From Bacilli bacterium (GTDB lineage Bacteria > Bacillota_I > Bacilli_A > RFN20 > CAG-449): a stretch of DNA of 44,226 bases. The translations under genes and the position numbers were made by a program. This document shows, piece after piece, positions 25,847 through 34,924 of this stretch (position 1 is the first letter of the stretch; each line of letters starts with the position of its first letter). The DNA lies in NCBI GenBank assembly GCA_900755065.1, contig CAAEFC010000041.1, positions 1-44,226 of the forward strand, read 5' to 3'. The notes below the pieces were generated by a model. It was not told the DNA's origin, ran no database searches, and was given only the letters and a program-made list of their open reading frames with translations.

Positions 25847-26143
25847 TTATTTTGTGAAAAAAATCAGGGGATCGTTCTCGGTATCGTTGTACAGCGCATA
25901 ACCGTCTTCCACGTAAACGCTGTAATATTCGTCGAACTTCAATTCGGCGTACTGATTTTGTTTCTGGCTCTCCTCGTTCAGATTCTCTTTGATCCGGATC
26001 AGTTCCTGCTGTTCACAATAAAGGGAAATGAGCGAATAAGCGCCGAAGCCGACGAAACCCAAGCCGACCAGAAAGACGGCCAGGCAGATCAAACTGACGG
26101 TGCGGTTGAACGCTTTGGAGTGCACTTTCTTTTTCATCTTCAT
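25847..26143 (-). CDS. divIC: Septum formation initiator, DivIC/FtsB type
   Basis: A 98-residue bitopic protein of the division machinery. A short cytoplasmic N-terminus is followed by one membrane helix at about 16-40, a coiled-coil segment at about 41-65, and a C-terminal FDEYYSVYVEDGYALYND stretch resembling the DivIC/FtsB C-terminal motif. It partners FtsL and DivIB at the septum. Located directly after yabQ as in Bacillus, and followed by a terminator. The downstream neighbour yabR of Bacillus is missing. Confidence 0.88.
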   Translation of the reverse strand: MKMKKKVHSKAFNRTVSLICLAVFLVGLGFVGFGAYSLISLYCEQQELIRIKENLNEESQKQNQYAELKFDEYYSVYVEDGYALYNDTENDPLIFFTK

Positions 26144-26192
26144 ATCCTCGCCTTTATTTTAAAGCATTGCCTTTCCAAAATCAACAACGCAT

Positions 26193-26645
26193 TCACGCGG
26201 TTTGTTTCTGCTCTTTTTTGGCTTTCTTTATTCGCCTTTTTTCCGCTTTTGCCTCTCTTTTTTCCCGTCTTTTGCGCTTTCTTTTTTGCCAACGCAGATA
26301 AATTCCGGTTTTTTTGAACGACCACCCGTTCAGTCGGGAATCGATTTTCGAAGCGATCGGACGCATCAGGGAAAGAACGCCGTTTCGGTAAAAGAAAAAA
26401 TAGAGAAGGAAGCCGGCCAACAGGCTCAGCGTAAAGAAAAAATTGTAGATGCCGTACGTGAATGTGCAGAGAAACAGGTAATAGGCGATCGTACAGGAGA
26501 AAAAGTAAACCGGTTGAAGGAGATACCAGAAAAACCGGATTCCCCGGTGATCGAGCAACAAATTCAAAAGATGAAAGAAAAAATAGAAAAGACCACCCAG
26601 TAAAAGTGATCCCAATACGCCTTGAAATTGCTGCAAAAGGTCCAT
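26193..26645 (-). CDS. yabQ: Spore cortex biosynthesis protein YabQ
   Basis: A 150-residue membrane protein with four hydrophobic segments, then a very basic tail (Lys/Arg-rich from about 118). The N-terminus (QQFQGVLGSLLLGGLFYFFF) and the position between yabP and divIC identify YabQ, which in Bacillus sits in the outer forespore membrane and is needed for cortex formation. The ATG overlaps the yabP stop codon by one base, so the two are translationally coupled. The basic tail is unusually long and probably cytoplasmic. Confidence 0.85.
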   Translation of the reverse strand: MDLLQQFQGVLGSLLLGGLFYFFFHLLNLLLDHRGIRFFWYLLQPVYFFSCTIAYYLFLCTFTYGIYNFFFTLSLLAGFLLYFFFYRNGVLSLMRPIASKIDSRLNGWSFKKTGIYLRWQKRKRKRREKREAKAEKRRIKKAKKEQKQTA

Positions 26646-26926
26646 TATTTAAAGACTTTGGACAAGAAACTTTCTTTTCTGTCGCTCTTCGACTTGACCA
26701 GATACGACAAAGAGTCGATCGTTCCGAAAATGGAAATGAATCCTTTGTCCATATCCATCGTCCCCAGAGACAGGTTGACGCCTTTGACGTGAACATAGCC
26801 GTTGATCGTGTCGATCAGAAATTCCTTGTTGTCGAAACTATCGAGTTTTTTCACTCCTTCGATCTCCACGACTTTCCGATCTTTGATGACGATATTCTGA
26901 TTCGGTCTGATATCTTGATTTTCCAT
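26645..26926 (-). CDS. yabP: Sporulation protein YabP
   Basis: A 93-residue YabP/YqfC-type protein. The core has the conserved order of R-K-V-V-E-I-E-G-V, an F-D-N-K-E-F-L-I-D-T stretch and G-x-L-x-I-x-x-L-like sequence. It is required for spore cortex assembly in Bacillus, together with YabQ. A GGGAGG ribosome site lies 7 bases before the ATG. It lies between rqcP and yabQ, the standard order. Confidence 0.9.
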   Translation of the reverse strand: MENQDIRPNQNIVIKDRKVVEIEGVKKLDSFDNKEFLIDTINGYVHVKGVNLSLGTMDMDKGFISIFGTIDSLSYLVKSKSDRKESFLSKVFK

Positions 26927-26953
26927 AAAAAAACCTCCCGATCAACTATATGA

Positions 26954-27220
26954 TCAAAGAGGTGCATTCATGACTTTATCTTCCAGAATCCGGTACATCT
27001 CCGCGGCTTTTTTCTTATCGTCCGTCTTCCCGACGCTCAGCACTTCGACTTTCAGCGTCCGATTCCCCAACGCAAGTTCCAGCACATCGCCGGTCTGAAC
27101 CTCGCCGGACGGTTTAGCCGTCCTGCCGTTGATTTTCACCAATCCGACGTCGATGATTTCTTTCGCCAGGGTTCTTCTCTTGATGATCCGGCTGATTTTC
27201 AGATATTTATCCAGTCTCAT
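26954..27220 (-). CDS. rqcP: S4-domain RNA-binding protein RqcP (YabO/Hsp15-like)
   Basis: An 88-residue protein with the S4 fold: MRLDKYLKISRIIKRRT then EIIDVGLVKINGRTAKPSGEV. In Bacillus RqcP binds obstructed 50S subunits and helps RqcH add alanine tails in ribosome-associated quality control. The start overlaps the spoVT stop in ATGA, showing coupling. The mazG homologue (yabN) that normally precedes it is missing. Confidence 0.92.
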   Translation of the reverse strand: MRLDKYLKISRIIKRRTLAKEIIDVGLVKINGRTAKPSGEVQTGDVLELALGNRTLKVEVLSVGKTDDKKKAAEMYRILEDKVMNAPL

Positions 27221-27744
27221 TCCTGCTTCATCATCTCCGAAATAAATATAGCATAGGACGCCAGAATTTTGGAAACGTTTTCCAGCAAATCTTTTTCATA
27301 AATATAGACGATGGCCCCTGTCAGGTTGCCGTTTCTTCCCGCGATCGGCTGAACATAGGTCGTCGATTCTTCGTTCAGACCTTCGATGATTCTCCCCGCC
27401 GGAAGAGAATGCGGCTCTCTTTTGATTCTTCTTTTCATCTCGCCCGAAAGCGGCTCTCCCTTTTTATACGAATAACTCTTGACTCCGTAAGAAGACAGAA
27501 TCTGATCCTGATCGGTGATGATCAGCGTTCCTTGCAGGATCGAATAGACGGAAGAAACGATGGTGTCGAACATTCGCGTCATTCCGGAAAGCGAGTTGTA
27601 CTTTCCGATCACGATCTGATTCCGATCGTTCAACGTGATTTCCACATCGTCGTTTTCGTATATGCCGGCTTTTTTCCGGAAATGAATCGGTATGACGACT
27701 CTTCCCAGATTATCCATTCTTCTGATAACACCTGTCGTTTTCAT
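27217..27744 (-). CDS. spoVT: Stage V sporulation protein T, AbrB-like regulator
   Basis: A 175-residue transcription factor. The N-terminal AbrB/SpoVT swapped-hairpin domain (VIRRMDNLGRVVIPIHFRK, then DVEITLNDRNQIVIGKY) is followed by a GAF-like domain at about 55-175. In Bacillus it tunes sigma-G genes in the forespore. In Bacillus it directly follows mfd; here a four-gene ABC cassette intervenes. It probably heads the unit spoVT-rqcP-yabP-yabQ-divIC. I could not find a convincing sporulation promoter in the 44-base gap upstream. Confidence 0.93.
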   Translation of the reverse strand: MKTTGVIRRMDNLGRVVIPIHFRKKAGIYENDDVEITLNDRNQIVIGKYNSLSGMTRMFDTIVSSVYSILQGTLIITDQDQILSSYGVKSYSYKKGEPLSGEMKRRIKREPHSLPAGRIIEGLNEESTTYVQPIAGRNGNLTGAIVYIYEKDLLENVSKILASYAIFISEMMKQE

Positions 27745-27788
27745 TGCTCTTCCCTTTTTTATGCTTTGACAAAAAAAGGAGAGTTATA

Positions 27789-28955
27789 CTATTTTTTTAA
27801 TCCGATGCACGAAGCCAGTACCGATGCGGATACGACGATCAGGCATTCTAACGCCGCGAGCAAAAAGAATTCCGCGCCCGGAAAAAGATAAAACCCGAAT
27901 GCGCCTTTGGCTAACGCGCCGAGAAGGAGAAGAACAAGCGAAGATACAACGACCGAGAAGAGAAGCGGAACGATCCTTTGTTTTCCGACGTCGATCGTCA
28001 CGGCGATTCCTGAACGATAGAACACCTGTTCCGTCTTACGGATTTTCCGCATTCCGCTTTCCAAATCGACCGCGATCAGAATCAACGCAAGCGTCATCAC
28101 GACCGCACCGCCGAGAAGATAAACCCGAGAAAGCGTGAAGAAATTTCCGTATATGCGTTCATAATACTGGATAAATTCTGCTTTCGCCTCGCAAAACGGC
28201 TCCATTTGTTTCACTTTGTAAAAAGCATCGTATCCGATCTTTCTTTCATATCGGTAGAGGCAATCCGCCGAAATCGAATCCTCTTCGCCGTTCGTCCATT
28301 CGGCGAACGATTCCAACTCCGCGATTCGGGCATAAACATCGCTGTTCCACCCGCCTTCTATCTTATCCCGGAAAATGCCGGCCACTTCATAGGAAATTTC
28401 TTCCGCGTCGTGCCTGCCCTCATAACTAAAAACAACGCGAGGATGATCCATATCGACGCCGAGATTCTCGGCAAATTTGTCGCTTATATAGACCCCGTGA
28501 TCGGAAAACTTTTTCACCCATTCAAAGGTCGCCTCGGAGTGTAAGGAAACATACGTTTCAAACTCATCGGAAAAATGGATGCCATTGATTACCGTCAACA
28601 CTTTGTTTTCCGTCGAACGGATAGACAGCCGGGCAGAAGAAAGATAATATTTTGACTTCACTTCTTTCAGTCCGATTCCCATTTGCGAAGCGAAAAACTC
28701 TCCCCGGCGAAGAAATTCCGCCTCGGCCGCGTCCCGATCAAAAGCGTCTTTTTCCCAATCCCAGTCTTCATTCTCTTCGTAAATCACATTGGCCGAAAAA
28801 TACTCGTAACGGTTTCCGATATAATTTTCGACGAAATCCCGTCCCATCATCAATAATCCGATCATCAACAGAGTAAAAATAAAATGAAAACATAAAGAAC
28901 GCGTTTTCTTTTCCGGATAAAAGTACTTGCGATAAAAACTACGAATCCTTTTCAT
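27789..28955 (-). CDS. FtsX/MacB-like permease half, larger subunit
   Basis: A 388-residue membrane protein: one TM helix near 24-41, a large external domain (about 45-265) rich in acidic and aromatic residues, and then three TM helices (about 275-295, 330-350, 358-380). This is the FtsX/MacB topology. The start overlaps the end of the ATPase gene by 17 bases. It is probably one half of a heterodimeric ABC exporter with the smaller permease encoded two genes upstream; both begin MKRIR. It has no known substrate. It is the last gene of the cassette and ends 44 bases before spoVT. Confidence 0.7.
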   Translation of the reverse strand: MKRIRSFYRKYFYPEKKTRSLCFHFIFTLLMIGLLMMGRDFVENYIGNRYEYFSANVIYEENEDWDWEKDAFDRDAAEAEFLRRGEFFASQMGIGLKEVKSKYYLSSARLSIRSTENKVLTVINGIHFSDEFETYVSLHSEATFEWVKKFSDHGVYISDKFAENLGVDMDHPRVVFSYEGRHDAEEISYEVAGIFRDKIEGGWNSDVYARIAELESFAEWTNGEEDSISADCLYRYERKIGYDAFYKVKQMEPFCEAKAEFIQYYERIYGNFFTLSRVYLLGGAVVMTLALILIAVDLESGMRKIRKTEQVFYRSGIAVTIDVGKQRIVPLLFSVVVSSLVLLLLGALAKGAFGFYLFPGAEFFLLAALECLIVVSASVLASCIGLKK

Positions 28956-29589
28956 ATTGACCGATTTTTCTCTCTTTCAGACCGAACAGTTCGGAAAAAT
29001 AAACATCGTATTCCAGATTATGCGTCACCATAATGATCGTTTTATGCAGCGATTGATTGATTTTTTTCAAATATTCCATGACGATATGTGCATTTTCAGG
29101 GTCCAGCGATCCCGTAGGTTCATCGCAGAGAATGTATTCCCGATCCGACATCACCGCCCGGCACAGGGCTACACGCTGAGCCTCTCCTCCGGAAAGTTTT
29201 TCCGGATAACGGTCCTTCAAATCGAAAATATTCATCAACTTCATCAACTCGTCCGTTTTTTGCCGATCCGGACGGATTTTCAGATTTTTCAGGGGCATTC
29301 GGATATTGTCTTCCACATTCAGATAGGGAATCAATTCCGGCTCCTGAAAAAGATAGGCGAAATGATTCCGCCGGACATTCTCTCTTTCCTTTTTCACCAA
29401 AACTTTTTCGTCGATCGAGTACGTCCCCTCAAAGGGTTCCAGAAGTCCGATCATTTTCAAAAGCGTGCTTTTCCCCGAACCCGATGCACCTTTGATTCCG
29501 ACGAAAGCCCCCTTTTGAATCACGATTTCCGTTTGTTCAAAGATGATTTTTCCGGGAAATTCCTTTTTTTCAATATTCAGTTTCAGCAT
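28939..29589 (-). CDS. ABC transporter ATP-binding protein, MacB/LolD type
   Basis: A 216-residue ATPase complete in all motifs: Walker A GASGSGKS (about 34-41), Q-loop LFQEPELIPY, signature LSGGEAQRVALCRA, Walker B YILCDEPTGSLD and the His-switch VTHN. The closest families are MacB/LolD/bacteriocin-export ATPases that power FtsX-type permeases. It is coded between the two permease halves, with a 15-base gap to the upstream one and an overlap with the downstream one. The likely role is to pump or release a lipid-associated or peptide substrate; this is inferred. Confidence 0.92.
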   Translation of the reverse strand: MLKLNIEKKEFPGKIIFEQTEIVIQKGAFVGIKGASGSGKSTLLKMIGLLEPFEGTYSIDEKVLVKKERENVRRNHFAYLFQEPELIPYLNVEDNIRMPLKNLKIRPDRQKTDELMKLMNIFDLKDRYPEKLSGGEAQRVALCRAVMSDREYILCDEPTGSLDPENAHIVMEYLKKINQSLHKTIIMVTHNLEYDVYFSELFGLKERKIGQYEKDS

Positions 29590-29604
29590 GATTTCCGCCT
29601 CCTT

Positions 29605-30567
29605 TTATTTCCTTTTCTTCACTTTCTTCTGCACGCAGATGAAGATCGTCAGGATTTCGATCAGAAAAGTGAGAAATACGGCAATGAGAAGAACGCCGAT
29701 ATCCTCGATCGACAGAGCAAAATACAGAATCAGGATTGCCGCGAGCGAGGGAAGAAAGGAAAACACCAACAACTCTCCCGTGCAATCGAGAACGATTCTT
29801 TTTCGCGACCGGTAATAGATATTCTGCACTTCAAAGATGTTCGTCTGCTTTTCCAGATAATACAGGTACAGATTGGACAAAGCCAGCGCGCCGAACAGCA
29901 AAGGAACGATGGTGATGAACGCAAAGATTTTCATCATCATCGAAGTACCATCACGATGCATTTTTTTTAAATTTGCTCCGGAAATCGTAATCTCACTGTC
30001 CGATACATCGTTGTCATGAACTTTCCCAGAAGCAGATTGGTAATCCGGATAAACGGCATACAGGCGATCTTCGTAAGACAGATCATCGTCGATGAACAGG
30101 TATTCGATATCGAATTCGATTTTTACGAAATAATTCTCCATTTTCACCGGTTTCAGATACTCCACATACTGCACGCCGTCCCGCGAAAGTTCCGCCTTGT
30201 TCGTCATCAAAATGCCGTTCGGAAGATCTTTTCTTTCCAACGTTATCATAAAAAAGCCGTATTCGTTTTTACATGGCAATCCGTATTTCAACGCGGCTGA
30301 ATTCATCTCCAAAACCGCGACGGATTCTCCGTCCACTTCCCGGGTTTCATACCGATAATAGGCGACTCCGTCCTGCTCCTTCAAACCGTAACTATCCCGA
30401 AAAGACCTCGTGTACAGCGCGCGGTCGACCACATTTTCATCTAATTGCAGATAAGAGGCGAACTGTTTTCCCGAAAAAAACATTACGCCGAAAATGAGAG
30501 AGGAAAGCAAGAAGAAAGAGAAGACGAAAGAGAGGATATACTTCCAGAAATACCGAATTCGTTTCAT
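29605..30567 (-). CDS. FtsX/MacB-like permease half, smaller subunit
   Basis: A 320-residue membrane protein: TM1 at about 10-31, an external domain (about 35-205), then three TM helices (about 211-232, 258-280, 284-306) and a basic end. The topology matches the larger permease of the cassette, but sequence similarity between the two appears confined to the N-terminal motif, so they would form a heterodimer with the ATPase. It starts 17 bases after the secreted-protein gene. I do not recognise a named family for its external domain. Confidence 0.7.
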   Translation of the reverse strand: MKRIRYFWKYILSFVFSFFLLSSLIFGVMFFSGKQFASYLQLDENVVDRALYTRSFRDSYGLKEQDGVAYYRYETREVDGESVAVLEMNSAALKYGLPCKNEYGFFMITLERKDLPNGILMTNKAELSRDGVQYVEYLKPVKMENYFVKIEFDIEYLFIDDDLSYEDRLYAVYPDYQSASGKVHDNDVSDSEITISGANLKKMHRDGTSMMMKIFAFITIVPLLFGALALSNLYLYYLEKQTNIFEVQNIYYRSRKRIVLDCTGELLVFSFLPSLAAILILYFALSIEDIGVLLIAVFLTFLIEILTIFICVQKKVKKRK

Positions 30568-30583
30568 CGTTTCCGCCTCGTCG

Positions 30584-31381
30584 TCAATACACTTTCATCG
30601 TTTCCAGTGGATAGGTGCCGATTATCGTATTGCCGAACGTATTGTCCTTATAGCAGAAAGTTTGTACATCTGCAATATAGTAATCTATCATATAATCATT
30701 CTTTTGTGTATTGTTTATTTTTTTCCATTTACCAAAAATATTCTGTTCCTCCGTGTAACTATATTTGATCAAGAATTCCAGATAACACGCAACCCGGCTG
30801 ATCGAATAAGTTTTCTTATCGGAAGGAATGGTCGTGAAGTCAACTGTTTTATTGACCGTAAACGTCTTAGAAAGCGTCGTGGCGTATCTTTTGGTTGAAG
30901 AGAATGTATATTCTTTTGTCATCGTCGTACTTGATCCTACCTTGCCGTAATCTTCTAAATTCACCATGGCGGAAACCATATCCACAATTCCGACTTTTAC
31001 CTGTTCGGTAGAGGTCAGTTCGTTCGTAATCGAGTAGGAAGTGGATTCCACGGTGGACATATCCGAATACGTTCCGACCGCCGTCGAAGGGATAAAATCT
31101 TCGACAATTCCTGCTTTTAACCTAACATCGTCAATTTCAACTACCTGATGGTGTCCCATAATTCCGACCTTATAATACTTTCCGATCTGTTTTTTATTCT
31201 TATATTGCGCATAATCTACGCCCAAATAACTTTTCGTCTTTTCGCCCCATAATTCATCTAACGTATTCGTCGCAGGCAAGGCACCGATTTCCTGAATCTG
31301 CCCCCTGTATAGGGAAACGCTTCCGAATAAGAAAGCGCCAAGCGCAAGATGCAAAAACAGAACACCCTTTCTTCTTTTCAT
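30584..31381 (-). CDS. Secreted or membrane-anchored protein of unknown function
   Basis: I take the start at the ATG at 31381 (265 residues), preceded by AAAGGGG; a longer TTG-initiated reading would run into the promoter. A signal peptide or anchor is at about 1-24 (KRRKGVLFLHLALGAFLFG). The mature part has a middle region (about 100-210) with alternating polar and non-polar residues, rich in Ser/Thr, and two cysteines. That pattern resembles the beta-strands of pore-forming toxins of the aerolysin/ETX type, but this is only a visual resemblance. I know no homologue. It is first in an operon with two permease halves and an ATPase, under a strong promoter. It may be the substrate or the sensor of that exporter. 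Confidence 0.7.
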   Translation of the reverse strand: MKRRKGVLFLHLALGAFLFGSVSLYRGQIQEIGALPATNTLDELWGEKTKSYLGVDYAQYKNKKQIGKYYKVGIMGHHQVVEIDDVRLKAGIVEDFIPSTAVGTYSDMSTVESTSYSITNELTSTEQVKVGIVDMVSAMVNLEDYGKVGSSTTMTKEYTFSSTKRYATTLSKTFTVNKTVDFTTIPSDKKTYSISRVACYLEFLIKYSYTEEQNIFGKWKKINNTQKNDYMIDYYIADVQTFCYKDNTFGNTIIGTYPLETMKVY

Positions 31382-31409
31382 TTGATTTACCCCTTTTCCA
31401 ACTGAGAAT

Positions 31410-31438
31410 AGTATATAAAAAGAGAAAAGATTTGTAAA
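31410..31438 (-). promoter_or_regulatory. Strong promoter of the secreted-protein/ABC cassette
   Basis: On the minus strand TTTACA (31433-31438), a 17-base spacer and TATACT (31410-31415), just after the mfd stop. It makes the cassette an independent unit. Confidence 0.7.
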
Positions 31439-31459
31439 GGAAAAGCAATGCAAAACCCG

Positions 31460-34400
31460 CTAGAAACGATTGGAAATCGAATCGCAGGTATCGACGATCA
31501 AAGTCAGCAGTTTCTGCAATCGATCGAGGTAATCGTTTCCGGTTTTTTTGAGTTTGATTTTGATTTGCCGATCGGAAAATCCGGTGATCAGATGATCGAA
31601 GGAAGATAACTTCGAGAAAAGAACCAGACCGATCTGCCGCATCGCCGACGCTTCTTTGGTCAGCCGGAGAACGACGAAATCGCCTTCTTCTTCCATCGAT
31701 TCAAAATACTTTGCCGAAGAGAGAATATCGATCGTTCTTTTTTTCAGAAGGAGCAAGACTTCCGGCGGTATTTTTCCGTAAATATCGCGGAGTCTGTCCC
31801 GGAATCGATCCAGATCGGAAACCGTTGAAATTTTTTGAATCTGCCGGTAAATTTCCAACTTATCCGCATTGCTTGCGTAGGTCTTGGGAATGTATGCGTC
31901 GAGGACGAGATTGGATACGCGGACCGGATTCGTTTCCTCCTGAATTCCTTGCTTTTCTTGAATCGCTTCGTTGAGCAGTTTCAGGTACATGTCGATGCCG
32001 ACCGTATCGATAAACCCGGCTTGTTCCGCGCCTAAGATGTCGCCCGCGCCGCGGATCGTCAGATCCCTTTGAGCGATTTTGAATCCCGAACCCAGTTCGG
32101 TGAAATCCCTTATCGCTTTCAGCCGTTTTCGTGCGACTTCGTTCATTTCTTTCTGATCGTTGAAAAGAAGGTACGCATAGGCGATTTTGTTGGATCGCCC
32201 GACTCTTCCCTTAATCTGATACAGTTGCGCCAATCCGAAATGGTCGGCGTTTTCGATGATGATCGTATTGACATTGGCGATATCTAACCCCGTCTCGATG
32301 ATCGACGTGCAAATCAGCACGTCAATCTCGCCCTGATAAAAGCGGCTCATCACTTCTTCGATTTCGTCTTTGTCCATTTTGCCGTGAACGATGTCCACAC
32401 GAACGTTCCGGATCCTTTTTTCGATTTTCAACCGGGTCGCATTCATCGAATAAATCTGATTGTGCAGATAGTAAACCTGACCTTTTCTCGCCAGTTCTCT
32501 TTCAATGGCTTCTTTGATCAGATCGTCGTCTTTCGGCATCACGTACGTCTGAATCGGCATTCGGTTCATCGGCGGCGACTGCAACTGAGACAGACTCCGT
32601 ATGCCTAAAAGCGACATCTGCAAAGTGCGCGGAATCGGCGTGGCGCTTAACGTCAGAACGTCGATATTCTGGCTGACTTCCTTGATTCTTTCCTTGTGTT
32701 CGACGCCGAACCGCTGTTCTTCGTCGACGATCAGCAAACGGAGATGCGGAATCACGATATCTTTGGAAAGCAGCCGGTGCGTACCGATGATCAGATGAAT
32801 CTTTCCTTCTTTGATTTCCTCGATCTGCTTTTTCTGAACGCTTTGCGGAATAAACCGGGAAAACTGTGCGATTTTCACGCCGAACAAAGCGAAACGTTCC
32901 TGCGCGACCTGAAAGTGCTGACGAGAAAGGAGCGTCGTCGGGCAGAGAAGAGCCACCTGACCGCCGTTGAGAATCGCCTTGAATGCGGCACGGAACGCCA
33001 CCTCCGTTTTCCCGAATCCGACGTCTCCGCATAAGAGACGGTCCATCGGGTGAGGCGATTCCATGTCTCTCTTGATCTCTTCGATCGCGCGCTCCTGATC
33101 TTCCGTCAGCGGGTAGGGAAACGCCCGTTCAAATGCGCGCTGAAATTCATCGTCTTCCCGACAGGCGAATCCGACGGTAGAATTCCTTTCGGCATAGAGC
33201 CGGATAAGCCGGTCGGCCAGATCGTTGACTTTATCTTTGATCCGCTTTTTCGTCCGCGCCCAGTCTCCGCCGTTGATTCGGTTCAGTTTCGGCACTGCGC
33301 CTTCTTTGGATACGTATTTCCGAATCAGATGAAACTGTTCCAACGGCACGTAAAGGACATCGTCTCCCGCGTAGCGGATTTTCAAAAAATCTTTTCTGAC
33401 CCCCATCGTTTCAAGATTGACGATTTCTTCAAACCGCCCGATTCCGCATTCTTCGTGAACGACATAATCACCCTTTTCCAATTCATCATAGGATTGGAGG
33501 ATCTGCGCTTTCTTGTATCGCGATAAAAAGCGGGAAACTTTCATCCGATAGCCGTAAATCTCCTTTTTGGAAAGAAAAACCTGCTTATCTTCGTAGAGAT
33601 CGAAGCCTTCCGGCAAGTCGAATTTCAAAAGCGCCAGAGAAGCCCCGAGTTCCTCTTCCGTTCCGCTTTCGGCATAGTCTAACGAAGCGCTTTGCAAATA
33701 TTCTTTGAAGACATCGTACTGCGCGGAAAGACAGACGGCGACCTGATATCCCCTGTTCAGGTAGTCCCTGATGTTTTCCGTGGCCTGAAACAGATTCGGT
33801 GCGATTTCGGGAACCGCGCGGATTTTGATTTCGACGTCGTCGGGACCCGAACGCATCGAGTGCGTTTCCACCAGACAGGAACATCTTTCCAAAATAAGGC
33901 GGAAATCGTCGAAAAAACAGTAGTTTTTAAAGGATTTTCCGATTTTAAAGCATTCGCTGAAATACGCGTACGTCTGTTCCAGAAGAAGTTCGGAAGAAGA
34001 GACGCACCGCTCGAAATCGTAGCAGATCGTAAAATCGGGCTGAAAGTAATCTGCAATGCTCACTTTCTGTTCCAGAACCAGATACAGGTACTTGTAAAAC
34101 GTCTCGCCGATTCCTTCGCTCTCAAAAAAATCCAAATCTCGTTCGACGATGGATTTCAGGCTTTGATAAGCCTCCGAACTCAGTTCCTTCCGATATTTTT
34201 CGACTTCTTCGCTCAAAGCCGGCCGTATCTTCTTTCGCTCTTCGGGCGAGAGAATGAGATCGCTGGCAGGGGGAATGACGACGCGCTCGACCGCACCATC
34301 CGACAATTGCGTGGCGATATCGAACGATCGGATCGATTCGATTTCGTCGTATAAAAACTCGATCCGGACCGGTTTGTTCAAATGGATCGGGTAGATATCG

Positions 34401-34924
34401 AGAATATCGCCTCTTTTCGCATATTGAAGCGCCCCGTCGATTTTATTGACGCGTTGATAGCCGTTGCCCGACAGCGTTTCGGCGATCTCATCGATCCCGA
34501 TCGCTTTTCCCGGATAAAGTTCAAAGGTATTCCTCCGGAACAAAGAACTTTCCGGCAAAAAACGAGACAGCGAGGCGGAATGGCATATCAGGATTTTCGG
34601 TTCTTTTTTCAGACTTTCGTTCATCACGAAAAGCCGTTGCGCAAGCATTTCTTTGGAATACGCGCGGATATCGATCCGATAGATTTCGTCCTGCGGAAAG
34701 AAAAGCAGATTCTCTTCGCCGGAAAAATGGATCAGATGTTCATAGACTTCCTGCGCTTCGTAGAGATTCGGACAGTTGATCAGAATTTTCTGGGGTTTTC
34801 GACGGAAAACGGACGCGACGACCAGAGAAAACGTCAACGGATCGTCGATGATAAAACGCCCGTCCCGTTTCAGAAAGCGTCCGACGAATTCGCCGTCTTC
34901 GATTTTTTTGAAGATCTTCATCAT
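31460..34924 (-). CDS. mfd: Transcription-repair coupling factor Mfd
   Basis: A 1154-residue DNA translocase that removes RNA polymerase stalled at lesions and recruits UvrA. Full length. There is an N-terminal UvrB-like region, the RNA-polymerase-interacting domain (around YVVHEECGIGRFEEI, about 480-500), then the motor with Walker A GDVGFGKTE near 636 and DEEQ box near 735. The TRG motif region and the C-terminal UvrA-masking domain follow. It overlaps pth by 4 bases (ATGA), so the two are cotranscribed. The start could be the second Met, three bases later. Confidence 0.96.
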   Translation of the reverse strand: MMKIFKKIEDGEFVGRFLKRDGRFIIDDPLTFSLVVASVFRRKPQKILINCPNLYEAQEVYEHLIHFSGEENLLFFPQDEIYRIDIRAYSKEMLAQRLFVMNESLKKEPKILICHSASLSRFLPESSLFRRNTFELYPGKAIGIDEIAETLSGNGYQRVNKIDGALQYAKRGDILDIYPIHLNKPVRIEFLYDEIESIRSFDIATQLSDGAVERVVIPPASDLILSPEERKKIRPALSEEVEKYRKELSSEAYQSLKSIVERDLDFFESEGIGETFYKYLYLVLEQKVSIADYFQPDFTICYDFERCVSSSELLLEQTYAYFSECFKIGKSFKNYCFFDDFRLILERCSCLVETHSMRSGPDDVEIKIRAVPEIAPNLFQATENIRDYLNRGYQVAVCLSAQYDVFKEYLQSASLDYAESGTEEELGASLALLKFDLPEGFDLYEDKQVFLSKKEIYGYRMKVSRFLSRYKKAQILQSYDELEKGDYVVHEECGIGRFEEIVNLETMGVRKDFLKIRYAGDDVLYVPLEQFHLIRKYVSKEGAVPKLNRINGGDWARTKKRIKDKVNDLADRLIRLYAERNSTVGFACREDDEFQRAFERAFPYPLTEDQERAIEEIKRDMESPHPMDRLLCGDVGFGKTEVAFRAAFKAILNGGQVALLCPTTLLSRQHFQVAQERFALFGVKIAQFSRFIPQSVQKKQIEEIKEGKIHLIIGTHRLLSKDIVIPHLRLLIVDEEQRFGVEHKERIKEVSQNIDVLTLSATPIPRTLQMSLLGIRSLSQLQSPPMNRMPIQTYVMPKDDDLIKEAIERELARKGQVYYLHNQIYSMNATRLKIEKRIRNVRVDIVHGKMDKDEIEEVMSRFYQGEIDVLICTSIIETGLDIANVNTIIIENADHFGLAQLYQIKGRVGRSNKIAYAYLLFNDQKEMNEVARKRLKAIRDFTELGSGFKIAQRDLTIRGAGDILGAEQAGFIDTVGIDMYLKLLNEAIQEKQGIQEETNPVRVSNLVLDAYIPKTYASNADKLEIYRQIQKISTVSDLDRFRDRLRDIYGKIPPEVLLLLKKRTIDILSSAKYFESMEEEGDFVVLRLTKEASAMRQIGLVLFSKLSSFDHLITGFSDRQIKIKLKKTGNDYLDRLQKLLTLIVDTCDSISNRF

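Noticed and set aside
27745..27788. Possible sigma-G promoter before spoVT
   Set aside because: GTATAA and CATAAAA are present, but the spacing of about 20 bases and the matches are too poor to call.
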